This document shows, in pieces, positions 10,409-20,759 of a stretch of 64,000 bases of DNA (the stretch's first letter is position 1; each line of letters starts with the position of its first letter). The notes beneath the pieces were generated by a model that saw only the letters and a list, made by a program, of their open reading frames with translations, was not told where the DNA came from and searched no databases. Origin of the DNA: Limnanthes douglasii subsp. nivea (lineage: Eukaryota > Streptophyta > Magnoliopsida > Brassicales > Limnanthaceae); NCBI GenBank assembly GCA_036936605.1, contig JAUPFV010000001.1, positions 347,769,081 to 347,833,080 of the forward strand, read 5' to 3'. The translations under genes and the position numbers were made by a program.

Positions 10409-10817
10409 CTAAAAACAGACAATTACCAACAAACAAAAACCTAGACATACACATAGAACCCTAATTATCCAGTTCTTCCTTTGAATTTCAGCTTCCATCT
10501 TCCCACGTTGCTTTAATAGACCGTTAATCGCCGTCTGTGACCTACTGTTAACCACTGGATCGATCCATCTAAAGTATATGCAGTAGTAACCTTTATGATA
10601 AACAAAAATCGGTTAAGAGGAGAAGAAATAGAGTAACCATTGAAGCCAAAAACAATTTGCTTCACTGTAAAATAAAACTTACCCCAAAATTACAACATCC
10701 ACTGAATCTTCTGCCAGGATTTAGGACTGTCAAAGCCGTTTTTATTATGCTTAGTAGGCCACATTTGCAAAACCCTAAATTAGATGGCTGTTTTGATGTA
10801 CATGAGGACGACGACAT
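10409..10817 (-). CDS. GRF-type zinc-finger, single-membrane-span protein carried by the MULE
   Basis: Two-exon gene on the minus strand. Exon 1 (10817-10683, 45 codons) starts MSSSSCTSK and contains CKCG, then NPGRRFSGC, the hallmark of GRF zinc fingers (CxC, Gly-Arg-Arg-Phe, Cys). A GTAAG donor follows at 10682 and an AAAG acceptor sits at 10591. Exon 2 (10590-10409) encodes CIYFRWIDP, a short charged helix (KQRGKMEAEIQRK) and a hydrophobic C-terminal span ending LVIVCF. Plant GRF proteins with this layout are common, often near MULEs; their function is poorly known. With the intron as read, exon 2 is one base out of frame, as if one G were lost at the donor, so this copy may be damaged. 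Confidence 0.7.
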
Positions 10818-10959
10818 TGTTAGAGGTTTGTAGAAGGTGGCTAGGTAAAGAAGGGAATTAGGATTTTACAGAAGTCTTGAAGCAGTCTATGGTGAACGTG
10901 AGAAATTAGGGCTTCAAAGCAAGAGAAGAAGCATATATATGGGGTAAATAGGATGGGTT
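10818..10959 (-). promoter_or_regulatory. 5' region of the MULE GRF gene
   Basis: Non-coding stretch between the GRF start codon and the right terminal repeat. On the minus strand it reads as a short leader preceded by ATATATATGC near 10931-10940, a possible TATA region. The terminal repeat beyond probably acts as promoter, as the TIRs do in MuDR. Confidence 0.35.
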
Positions 10960-11283
10960 GGGTTTAACAGTGGGTAATTAGAGTAGTTTGGGTAAAAATT
11001 TAAAAGGGTTAGTAAAAAGTTGAAGTAAAAAACTAGAAGTTAAGAGCAAAGGGGTCAAACAACTGAACATGGATATTTTTGGAAGGTAGATAGGAGTGAC
11101 CGTATATGCAACAGACTTGAGTACATTGGGGGTGCCACGTGTCAGGTTTCTATGATTTTGCACGCGCCAGTGGCAAAAATGCTACTATCTGAAACACCAA
11201 TTACTTGTTTTGGGGACGAAAGAAAGGTAGTGGCACAAATGCAACAGGTGTCATACACCAGTGACTTGACATGGTTTTTAGCC
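10960..11283 (-). repeat. MULE right terminal inverted repeat
   Basis: Reverse-complement partner of 6851-7173. Its outer end is GTTTTTAGCC. The outermost 20 bases match the left end with one mismatch (CC versus CA near the twelfth base). Confidence 0.92.
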
Positions 11284-11293
11284 GAGTTAGATA
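11284..11293. repeat. MULE target site duplication, right copy
   Basis: Exact repeat of GAGTTAGATA seen at 6841-6850. Nine of the ten bases could be the true duplication if one matches by chance, since MULEs usually make 9-bp duplications. Confidence 0.9.
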
Positions 11294-11772
11294 TGATCAG
11301 GAATAAGTGGGGTTTCTCGGAGTCTATTAAAGTGAGGATTCCCATCACTTCGGAAAGCCCAATGGACAGTAAGGCTACAAAAATAGTGGTATACATTAAG
11401 GTGCTGAACTGGGGTCTTCGTTCCCTTTAGATCCAGATATAGTTAGGTATTTTCACTTGATAAGGCTTTATCCAAGCTAACTGAGTCCTAATCCATGGTA
11501 TACTTTGTTAGCCACCATTATTTCTTCTACATTGTCGAGAACTCCAATGCATATGGAGCAGTTTGATGCTGTGGCTAGCTTGTGTAGGAATTACCACATC
11601 CCATTTTATCATTATAATATGGGAAACCACTATAAAGTGGTGAATGATTTGTTGGAGGCTGAGAAACCATAGAGGACTCAGTTTCTCTACGTAAGTGGGG
11701 CTTGGGAGAATGGAAGAAAGATAACCTCCAAAGGAAACCCAAACCAACTGACCAGATACTGAAAAAGTTCAG
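11294..11772 (+). pseudogene. aORF of element A, exon 1 remainder
   Basis: Continues the Transposase_28-like region after the MULE: NKWGFSESIKVRIPITSESP, then VLNWGLRS before a stop, and further on HYKVVNDLL and SGAWENG in shifted frames. The same order appears in B (32850-33319) and C (44130-43637). It ends at the splice donor CAG/GTAACT at 11773. Confidence 0.8.
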
Positions 11773-11850
11773 GTAACTTTTGTTCGGATTTTCACTAGTA
11801 CTTAGACTCTATTTTTATATACCGAACTGATTTATTGTGTCTCTTTGTAG
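11773..11850 (+). other. aORF intron, element A
   Basis: 78 bp, GT donor at 11773, TCTCTTTGTAG acceptor ending 11850. Same position as the intron at 33320-33399 in B and 43636-43560 in C. Confidence 0.75.
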
Positions 11851-13257
11851 TGTTTTCAAAAATTCCCTCAGAGCATCTGGAGGTATGAAGGGTTATATTT
11901 GCCAAGTTCAATAAATGGACATCGGATAATTGGGGACTTGCCTTTCAAAGTTTTTTAACTTATGGAAACATGTTGAGGGCTCACTTGTGGAATACCACCA
12001 GAAACATAGACCTTTCTTGGGAACAACTGACCATTGCTCCTCCACCTGATGTGCTCTTTAAAAGAACTAAGGCGAAGGATGGAAAAATTTACTTACCATC
12101 CCGAAATAAATCCCATAGTCATTTAGATAAGATAAAGAAGAAAAAAAGAAGAAGATTGAAGCTGACCCAACTCATGGGGTTCCTAAAGTAGGTAGTTTGG
12201 AGAATCCTAAAGGAATCAATGCTGCTTTATTGGAGGCAGTAGCTGTGACAGTGGGTGAGGCCGCGGGATCAAATCCATCACTCCAACTCAAGAGAAAGGG
12301 CCATAAAAGGTGTAATGAGGGAAGTGATCAAAGGGTTGGAAAAAAGAAAAAGGGTGCCATAGGGTCAAAGATAATACTTCAGACCTACAAATGTTCCTCT
12401 CCCATTTGATATTCCTCCATAAGAAGATGTACACGTTGATCCTCCCTCTCTGGCGTTTCCTACAGTCGATCCACATCCTACTGAAGGTGACGTTAACCTG
12501 GATGATTTAGGATAATATGTATTTCGGCGAGTTTGACAAGGAGGAATTTGACAGAACCTTTCCCCGAACAACCACTATGATGAATGTTGTGATTTATGAT
12601 GGAGAATATTTTGCAGTAACAAGTGAGCATGATACTTTAGGCCATACAATCCTAAGCGGTATCAGGCCAATCATTGATCTGGAAAGACAAGTCAGAACTC
12701 AGGCTAATGGCATAGTTTCTCTTAACATAGAGAACCAAAGCTTAAAGAATTCTCTTTCATCTGAACAATAGAATGTGGAGACTTTATGTAAAGAGAAAGA
12801 GCAACTGAAAACCGAATTGCAAGAGGCTAAGGCTTCCCAAGAAGATTTGTAGACTAAATATTCCAATCTGTTGAAGACAACTTCTGAAGAGATTAAGTCA
12901 TTGAAGGATCAACAAGCCACTGTTGCAAGCACCATTAGTACTTTATCCGGAGATAAAGAGAATTTAGATAAACTTATTAAAGAGAAGGATGGGGAAAACA
13001 CTTCTTTAAAGAAGAATCAAGCTCATGGGATATCTGCAGTAGTGGAGAAGTATGTTGCTGGTGTTGTGGACTATTTGGAAAAGAGGGATGAAGGTATCAA
13101 ATCAGATATGGTTTTGTTATTTCATGAGACCTTTCCAAACAAGAACATTGGATCTTTATGGAAGTTCATACCATATGATGAGCTACCTTTTCATACCATG
13201 CTAGATGGTGATAAACATGGTTATTCTTCACCAAGTGAGTGTGATTCTGATACGTGA
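11851..13257 (+). pseudogene. aORF of element A, exon 2
   Basis: Degenerate exon 2: LRAHLWNTTRNIDLSWEQL matches B (SHLWNTTGRRDLSWEEF). A Lys-rich linker follows, then GEYFAVTSEHD and the GIRPIIDLERQVRTQ region, then a heptad-rich coiled coil, and near the end SDMVLLFHETFPNKNIGSLW, all in the same order as B. Several in-frame stops (for example near 12769 and 12850) make it non-functional. Confidence 0.8.
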
Positions 13258-13910
13258 ACTGATGAAATCTCAAGTACTGATGCCAAGAGTCCCAAGAAAG
13301 ATGATGGTAAGGAAAAACCCGAAGGGAACGAGCCCTAAGGTTATTGTGTTTATGTTTAAGGCTAAAGTCCGTGAATGGCCAAAACATTCTGTTATTTTCT
13401 TTCAAATTTTGTTTTGTGAACCGAAGTCCTTGGATGGCCAAGGAATTTTGTGTGATGGTGGATCAGATATATTCCGATCAATTTTTAATGTTAAGTTTCC
13501 CTTCGTATGTAATTATTTCTCTTCTTATGTCTAGTATTTAATCAGTATTTATTTTTTCCGACGTGTTTAACAAACATTTAATTCATTGAATCACTTCAAA
13601 GATATTTCATTTGAAGGATGAAATTTTTTAATAGATCTGATCACTTCAAAGATACTTCATTTGAAGGATGAAAGTGTTTAATAGATCGGATCACTTCAAA
13701 GATACTTCATTTGAAGGCCGGGGGTGTTTAATAGACGTATAATTTATCCGATCTCCTCGTACTCACCACAATATTTAAAAAAGGCATAAGATAACATTGA
13801 TTGAAAATCAGACACCTCACTAAAACCTCCCTGCACTACCAGGGTAGGAAAGATTATGCCCCAAAATATTTAAATTAAAGCATGACAAAGTAAATATTTA
13901 CAAGATAATT
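13258..13910. other. element A region between convergent aORF and pol
   Basis: Non-coding. AAGTCCTTGGATGGCCAAGG (about 13424-13443) is the counterpart of the hairpin motif present twice in B at 34983 and 35071. Three exact-period 50-bp tandem repeats follow at 13591-13740. Confidence 0.6.
13591..13740. repeat. 50-bp tandem repeat, three copies
   Basis: Units start at 13591, 13641 and 13691, each beginning TCACTTCAAAGATA then TTCATTTGAAGG. Each unit holds a short inverted repeat (TTCAAAG...CATTTGAAG). The third copy diverges after ATTTGAAGG. Confidence 0.95.
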
Positions 13911-15000
13911 TTACTCTAAGTGCAACCCGAGGTATTCAACATTCAATGGATGCTTTAACATGTTACCTTCTTTGTTTTGAAGTTTATATGTTCCTTGCTT
14001 GATTCTTTCGCACACCACATATGAGTATTCCCAATTAGGAGCCAACCTCCTAAATTGTTTCTCCTTGGTATGTAAGAAGACTTTAATTAACACTTTATCT
14101 CTTATCTGAAAATCTTATCGTTTTACTCTGGATGCAAATTTACTTCTCATCAAACCTTGGTAGTGTGTTGTTCTCAAATGTGCCTTCACTCTTATTTCGT
14201 CAATGAGATCCAACCGATTCCTTACCATCACCTCATTAGCTTGTTCAGAATAATTTTAGATCCTAAATGATGGAAAAATGGCTTCTATAGGCGTAATGGA
14301 ATCCATCCTATTAACAAGAGCAAAATGAGACTCTTGAGTGGCTGCATGAGGAGTAGTTTGGTAGGCCCATAATACTTCTCACAAATAGCTAGGCCACTTT
14401 CTTGCAACTTTTTCAAGATAATTTTTTAACCCTTTTAAGATCGTTCGCTTAGCTACTTCAACCTTCCTATTGGCTTGAGGGAATAAAGTAGAAGAAAAAC
14501 AATGTTGGATTCCCCTGGAAGTACAAAATAGCTCCATGTATTTATTGTTAAATTGTGGCCCATTGTCCGTAGTAATACATCGGGGGATTACAAATCGGCA
14601 ACATATGTTGGATATAATAAATTTTATGATCGCCTTTGAAGTGGTTCCAACAAGTGGAGCAGCTTCTATCCATTTAAAGAAATAATCTATTGTAACTATT
14701 ATCGTTCGATAACCTCCGGAGGCCATGGGAAGAGGTCCAACCAAATCCAAACCCCATCTATCAAAGGGCACGGGTTCAAATATTAACTCCATATTAACTG
14801 TTGGGATGGATTTCATTCACATATATTTGACAAAGATCACATCTTCTTCATTGGCATTTGTCATTATAGTAGGCCAATAGTATCCTGCTAACAAAACTCT
14901 CATGGTTAAGGCCTTATAACCATAATGTACTGATCATTCCCCGTCGTGCAATTCGAATATGACACTTTGGGATTCTTCAAAACCTAAGCAACGTATGAGA
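13911..15000 (-). pseudogene. element A integrase
   Basis: Minus-strand integrase. The C-terminal part (14093-13911) reads KVFLHTKEKQFRRLAPNWEY and ends EYLGLHLE, as in B. The core (14816-14379) has DRWGLDLVGPLP, IDYFFKWIEAAPL, TTDNGPQFNN and a Val-Glu-Val-Ala stretch, so catalytic Asp, Asp and Glu are all visible. The N-terminal HHCC region (about 14820-15000) survives only in fragments. Frameshifts and stops separate the pieces. Confidence 0.85.
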
Positions 15001-15720
15001 GGTCTGCTGAAAGATTTTTTTTATAAAGAATGTCTATTAACACCAGGAAACCACGAGCCTTGTACTTCATCTTTTTAGCCATGACTTTATCTCAAGTTAA
15101 AACTTTATCGAAAATAAATTGATGTATTCCATACCTCCAATCTTTGGATTGTATGCCAGATATATTCACACTCTATTCAGATTTACCCTCTTTTCCTTAA
15201 ACTGATCTTATGGAGGGGCATTCTTGCATAAGAATCCATGGGTATACTTCAGAATAGGTTATGGTAGCTAAATAATCTGCCATAATATTCTCCGGTCTAG
15301 GGACATGTTCATACCGGATGCTTTTAAGACTTATAGAAACTTCCCTTAGTACTTGCGGATACTTTATTAACTGATCTTTTTTAGTTTTAGATAGTCCTTG
15401 AGCCTGACGAATAAGTAACTGGAAGTCACTTACTAACCAAACCCTCTTTGCTCCACATATTTGAGCTAGTCTTAAACCAGCAATGGCCGCCTCATTCTCC
15501 AATTCATTGTTGGATTCCCTACAACCAGAACACACATCTTGATACATAGTATCACCATAAAGGGAAGTTAAACAATTTCCAGCCCCACATCCTATCGTAC
15601 GAGACCCACAGTCTATTCAGATTAGCCATTCTTTTTTAGACTTGTTTTTCTGCTCTCGTTCGTAAGGTCTCTTAGTATGAAATTAAACCTAGAAATCAAC
15701 TATAGCTTGAGCTTTGGTCG
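15001..15720 (-). pseudogene. element A RNase H
   Basis: The best segment (15547-15197) reads NELENEAAIAGLRLAQICGA, LVSDFQLLIRQAQGLS and YEHVPRPENIMADYLATI, matching the second RNase H-like segment of B. The first Asp-containing strand is damaged. Tat-type elements usually carry two RNase H domains; the upstream one should lie at about 15700-16050 but is only patchily readable. Confidence 0.75.
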
Positions 15721-17000
15721 CAGTCCGAGGTGCAAAATCAATATCATAGTCTCCAAGCTCAACTTACCACTTAGTCATTCTTCCCGATATGTTAGCTTTT
15801 TGTAGAACTTTCTTTAAAGGAAAATATGTTCGAACTGTAATTGAATGTGCTTGAAAGTATGGCCTAATTTTTATGGTTGCTATCACCAACGCCAAGGATA
15901 ATTTTTATAACTTTAACAACTTTTTTTCGCTTCTAGCAAACTCTTGCTTATGTAATACATCGGTCGAGGGTGATTATCCACCTCTCTTACTAATACAACA
16001 CTCACTGCATAATCTGATACAACTAATTACATATAAAGTTTATCTCCCTGAATAGGTTTTAAAAAAATCTTAAAGGAAGACAAATGCTTTTTTATTTCAA
16101 GTAAGACTTGATCACATTGTGGAGACCAATTAAAGTCCTTTGCATTCCTCAAAACTTAGAAAAACTGAACACACTTATCTGATGATCTTGAGATAAACAT
16201 ATTCAACGCAACCAAATTTCCGGTTAGTCTTTGGACTTTTTTAGTACTTCGAGGAGGATCCATGGCCAGCAAATCATTTAACTGATCCGGATCGGCCTGA
16301 ATTCCGTTTTCACTTATGACATATCGTAGAAACTTGCCTGATCAGACTCAAATTGTACACTTTTCTGAATTTAGCTTCAAATTTACCTTAGTTAAATTAG
16401 CAAAAGTCTCTTTTAAGTCTGCCAACTTCATCCCTCGTACTTTTAACAAACATATCATATATATATATACTTCCATGTTTATGCTAATTTGGCTAGCGAA
16501 TGTTTTATTTACTAACTGCTAATAAGTAACCCCCAACATTTTTCAACCTAAACGGCATCACCTTATAGTAATGAAACCCTATATTTGTGAAAAAGGTAGT
16601 ATGATCTTGATCGTTCAGATTCATCTGTATCTGATTGTACCCTGAAAAGGAAACCATGAAGGATAACAACTTGTTCCCCGATGTGAAATCTACCAACAGA
16701 TCTATCTGAGATACTGGAAAAGGATCTTTAGGACATACTCTGTTAAGATCAGTGAAGTCAATACACATGCGCCATTTTCTATTCTTTTTCTTGACCAAAA
16801 CGGGGTTAGATATATACAAAGGATATTGAGATTCTTTAATATGACCCATCTTGGTTAACCGATCAACTTCTTGTACTATCACATCGACTTTTTCTTTGGA
16901 AAATGTCCTTCTTCTCTGTACTACCGGTCAATATTAGATCAGACTGACAATTTGTGGTAGATTACTTCGCCTGGTATTCCAGTTACATCATCATTGCATC
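15721..17000 (-). pseudogene. element A reverse transcriptase
   Basis: The segment 16882-16505 reads IVQEVDRLTKMGHIKESQYP, VLVKKKNRKWRMCIDFTDLN and SFSGYNQIQMNLNDQDHTTF, closely matching B. At the catalytic box (minus, about 16470-16446) the YIDD codons of B are replaced by a TA dinucleotide run: the first Asp becomes Tyr and two extra bases shift the frame. The element cannot make an active enzyme. Confidence 0.85.
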
Positions 17001-17089
17001 ATGCAAACACATGCAGATTGTTATACAAGAAAGATAATAACTTTTGTTTCAAACTCAATGGTAATTTGGTACCAATCCTTACACTTTTT

Positions 17090-17830
17090 CCTTCTGCTAG
17101 ACAATGAATTTCAACTTCTTCTATGAGTATTATAACACGAGGAGCATCCCTTGAATCATCTATTTCATTCTCATCCCTGGAAAACTCTAGTAGTTGTTAT
17201 TCTTTGTTAGCCTTGACTGCCTCCAATAACTTTGAGGCAAGACTTGTTACATATAATGCTCTAGCCACTTTCTGACTGCTTCGGACAACACCCACTTGTG
17301 CAGCCACAACATATTTTAAAAATTGATGGGTGATACAACATGCATCCTAGAAAGCCAAGATATTCCAAAAATAACATTGTAAGATGTTGGGTAGTTAACC
17401 ACAACGCATAATACCTTTATTGTTTTTTAAAAGGTCATTTACCCAACAATATTTCCTCTTCAGACTCACCAATAACATCAGTTAAACTCCTTTGTAAACC
17501 TTATAATAGTTCTATTTCATTGTTAAATAACCAAGGGATTTTTCATCTGCCTATAAGTATTCATAAATAAAATATTTTCCAAACTACCAGTGTCAATCAA
17601 GATTCGACGTATGTCATTACCCCCAATTGATGCTCCTATCACCACAACATCTTCATGCGGACCTACAATATCTCTTAAGTCGTCTATATCAAAGACTATG
17701 AAAGGAGCTAGGGTTTGGTAAAAATGTGTGGACATTCTTCCTTCCAACTGAGTAGTCAAGCTGTTGACATGCCTTTTTCTTGAACAACTCGAGGGCGTTG
17801 TCACGGTGTCTCCCCTAAATATGGTTAATG
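17090..17830 (-). pseudogene. element A aspartic protease
   Basis: The segment 17804-17523 contains VVVIGASIGGNDIRRILIDT followed by Gly-Ser, the LIDTGS active-site signature of retroelement proteases. Downstream (to about 17340) the matching order of C is seen (CPTSYNVIFG-like text with stops). This domain is present in A and C and absent from B. Confidence 0.8.
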
Positions 17831-18715
17831 ATTAAAAAAATTTCACAATATCGGAAACTGTAGCAAATTTATCCACTATCACCCCTACCTGATTCTGATA
17901 TCGGTCAGGATCAAGGTATTCAGAGTCCACATCAAATCTTTCAACATTCATCATGACATCTTCATGTCTGGATGTCCTTAGGACTGTTGAAAAAGTCGTT
18001 CGGGGAGCATTGTCATTGGATTATGGATTATTCAATCTGATACCCCCTTGTTTTTAACAAAAGCTCATAATTTTCCTCTTTCAATAAGATTTTGCACTTA
18101 TTTCTTCAATGTTATACAATTAGTGTGTCATGACCCACGTCATTATGATATTTGCAAAAACAGGTACTTCAGGTCTCTCTAGGTGACTAAAGTGGGGATG
18201 GCCTTCTAAAGTGCACATAATTGTTAGTCTTGTCATAAGTTATCACTACATTCTTTCCTAACTCAACAAACCATTCAGGATGAACCCATATAGCCCTTAT
18301 ACTTTAACTTATTGGATTTGATTGGACTGATTCTGCTTGAGCCTATGTGATCCATGTCCGCTTTTTTTTTGTAAGCGGATTAAGTTGTTGCTTGTAGAAT
18401 TGACACTGTAGTGGTGGATCTGTTCTGACGAGACACTCTAGATTTCTTAGTTTTTTCAATAGTAATTTTCTATCTAACTTGATTCAACAGCCCCCCAAAA
18501 TTCATTGTTTTTTTCCGGGTTACTGAGTCAGCCAAATTACCTCGATTCAAGCCTTATTTTAAAGAAGCGATTACTACATGTTCAAAAAAATCAACTAGCC
18601 CATTCTTAATGTTCACAAACCTACTAATGTATTCCTTCAAATATTTGTTTGTCTCTTGGGAACAATGAATAATCGTATCACCATTGTCTTTAAGGTCCTT
18701 GCTTAATATTGTTGA
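17831..18715 (-). pseudogene. element A gag, C-terminal part
   Basis: Minus-strand gag remains: a CCHC-type knuckle near 18120-18160 (CKYHNDVGHDT), a Pro-Glu-Trp-Phe-Val-Glu-Leu segment near 18260, and the NKNGLV- and ADSVTRKK-like texts near 18480-18620. Homology stops at about 18715 where the dispersed repeat begins. The N-terminal gag and 5' LTR are missing. Confidence 0.75.
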
Positions 18716-18855
18716 TTTTTTTTTGATAATTTATATTTTTAGATGGTTTTAAATATTTTATCTATTCTTCAATACTCTCGGACACATTCTTATGTATCGA
18801 TGAATCCCTCTCGGTTCTTTTTCAACTCATTGAGGATGTTTTGTCTGCATATATG
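18706..18855 (-). repeat. dispersed repeat, copy 2
   Basis: Partner of 4810-4955, same orientation. The minus-strand text ICRQNILNELKKNREGFIDT matches copy 1 with a few changes. It starts exactly where gag of element A stops. Confidence 0.7.
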
Positions 18856-19152
18856 ATGGCTACGATATAGTTTTGTTAATATGTCATCAATGTAAACTTT
18901 ATCCAATATGTTATATAGTGTATTTTCATGAGTTTGAAAGATCATAGTAGTTGTTTTGAGAGTTTTTATAATTGGACAGTTTAATTTGATGACATTTGTA
19001 GAACTGATGGTCCGCAAGAGTATAAAATGTGAAAGACTTCAATTTATATTTTATTCTTCAATCTCATAATGTAACAACTATAACAATTTTTTACCACTTA
19101 TAAAATATACAAACTATAACAAGTTATACTATAATCAAACTATAACAATATT
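18856..19152. other. AT-rich degenerate repeats
   Basis: No gene. From about 19060 there are repeated CTATAACAA and TATAATCAAAC phrases. These continue beyond the SINE (19386-19611) and beyond the LINE (24856-24930), so both inserted into one AT-rich repeat block. Confidence 0.55.
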
Positions 19153-19370
19153 GCCCCCAAGGGGGTAGCCGAGTTGGTTGAGTATGACATTCTTATGACC
19201 AAAAGGTCATGAGTTCGAGTCCCTCTACAAACGCTTTCTCGGCTGAGCCTGTCACCTTGTGTGGTTTACCTTCTGGCGTTGGTTTGCAGGCTATCGCGTC
19301 AGACTGAGGGTTTACCCTGTGCGCACTCATTGCACTCTGAGTAGCGGCTGCGGGTTCCCTCCAAAAAAAA
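19153..19370 (+). mobile_element. tRNA-derived SINE
   Basis: Body of about 218 bp beginning GCCCCCAAGGGGGTAGCCGA. A pol III A box (TAGCCGAGTTGG, about 19167-19178) and B box (GAGTTCGAGTCC, about 19211-19222) are spaced as in a tRNA-like head. It ends in an A tract after GGTTCCCTCC. A 15-bp target duplication, AACTATAACAATATT, flanks it (19138-19152 and 19371-19385). No protein is encoded; movement would depend on a LINE partner. Confidence 0.93.
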
Positions 19371-19385
19371 AACTATAACAATATT

Positions 19386-19611
19386 TTAATAATTATAATC
19401 AAACCATGATAATTAAACCATAATAATAATCAAAATATAATAATAAAATTATAGCAACCTTATATTACTCTTAAATTATAATATACAAATTATATAACAA
19501 TTTGTTTATGAAACAATAACAACACTTGTAGTTGTATTATATGTGTTAAAAAATTAATATAATAACACTTATATTACTTATAAGTTATAATCAGACCATA
19601 ATAATATTAAA
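19386..19611. other. AT-rich degenerate repeats (continued)
   Basis: Phrases such as CCTTATATTACTCTTAAATT recur at 24898 onward as CCTTATATCAATTTTAAATT. No coding signal. Confidence 0.55.
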
Positions 19612-19612
19612 A

Positions 19613-20759
19613 ATTTTGTTGATCCAAAATCCAAACTTCTTGTGATTAGAAATTGCTATCTCCTCTCTCTATCTAGAGAATGTGCCTAACGGCTAGTTTC
19701 TTCTATCACCTCAATCAATAATCTCAGGATATTTGGTCTTTGCGGTGGTTTTAGGCTGGAAGGCCTAAAACCAATTTCAGTTATCATGATTTATTTCTTC
19801 TCTCCCTCTCTTAAACTCTGGTCGGAGCAACCCATTTCGTCCGAAATTCTGGCTCCTCCACCTTTTCGGCCTCTCCATTTCATGAGTTTCGATTTTGATT
19901 TTTTTATTTCCGTCTTCTCTATCTTGCTTGCTCCGATCGCGGGTATTCACGATATCGACCGAATCTTTATTTTCCTCTTCACTATATTGCTTGCTCTGTT
20001 CGTCGGTTTTCACGATGTCGACCGTTTTTTCTCGTTCTGGACGGGTACAAATCGAGACTCGTGTGCCAAGGAGTTCAATGCAGAGTCTAGTATGGTTCTG
20101 GTCTGACCCGGACTCTATTTAGAGTTTGGTTGGGTCCGATCAGATCCGATGCAAAATCTGGTATGGTTCCGTGTAAAGTTTAATTTGTGGAAAGTCTGGA
20201 TCTGTTTTTATCGTGTGACGCATATCGTCGACTCATGTGTGGCTTGTGGCAGATCTTGGCGTGGTTCTCTGAGTGACGATTTATCAGTCTCTGTAATTTG
20301 GAATTGCACCGTTAATGCCGTAAATGGTTACTGGTTCTTCTTAAAAACCAGTAACTCTTCTAATGTTTCTTTATGGACTTTTAAGCGCTACTATCATACT
20401 ATTTTATTATATTTTGGTCAAAATTGCATCCTGGTCCTTTTAGAGCATTATTGCTCACTAATCCCTCTTTTATTCATGTTCTTCTTAAAAATCAATATCT
20501 TATTTATGATATTTTTATTGATTTTTAAAGTCAGTGGTAACACCGCGTTATTAGTTTTTGGTCTTAATTGCATATAGGTCCTTTAAGACCATTATTGCTT
20601 AATAATCCTCCATTTATCTCTTTATTCATTTTGCAATCTTGCAATATTTTATTTTCTAATTGTTTTCCTCAAACTGTTTCGGTGCAAAGCGATGTAGAAA
20701 TGGATTTCCCATCGAGTAGATTCACCTTTCATTGAGAGGTTTTTGATGGCCCTTCGTCA
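19613..20759 (+). other. LINE 5' leader
   Basis: No recognisable ORF1 body. An imperfect duplication of about 63 bp occurs around 19910-20030 (TTGCTTGCTC followed by ATTCACGATATCGACCG, then TTTCACGATGTCGACCG). A hydrophobic 106-codon frame here (19786-20106) has no family signature and covers the duplication, so I do not call it a gene. Confidence 0.5.

Larger units (their letters stand above)
6851..11283 (+). mobile_element. MuDR-like (MULE) DNA transposon, 4433 bp
   Basis: Bounded by long terminal inverted repeats (6851-7173 and 10960-11283) and a 10-bp target duplication, both diagnostic of Mutator-like elements. It holds two convergent genes: a transposase gene on the plus strand (7587-9830) and a GRF zinc-finger gene on the minus strand (10817-10409). 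The transposase is internally deleted and frameshifted, so the copy is non-autonomous. It is younger than host element A, since its ends pair well while A is heavily decayed. Confidence 0.93.
5315..18715 (-). mobile_element. Ty3/gypsy Tat-like element A (old, interrupted)
   Basis: Gag-pol runs on the minus strand (18715 to 13911). An extra ORF lies antisense to it (plus strand, 6055 to 13257). The 3' LTR is at 5315-5669 and the polypurine tract at 5670-5680. The order and orientation match young element B at 31067-40648. All coding parts contain many stops and frameshifts. A MULE splits the aORF. The 5' LTR is missing: gag stops abruptly at about 18715 at a dispersed repeat. Confidence 0.85.

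Noticed and set aside
13911..18715. Endogenous pararetrovirus as source of the reverse transcriptase
   Set aside because: The presence of integrase, LTRs, polypurine tract and the Tat-type aORF shows an LTR retrotransposon. No movement or coat protein text is present.
19153..19230. Possible functional tRNA gene (A and B boxes with tRNA spacing)
   Set aside because: The body runs on for about 140 bp, ends in an A tract and is flanked by a target duplication, so it is a SINE head. The acceptor stem does not pair as in a tRNA.
19786..20106. Hydrophobic 106-codon plus-strand frame and its charged minus-strand counterpart
   Set aside because: Both lie in the LINE leader and owe their pattern to an internal duplication of about 63 bp.
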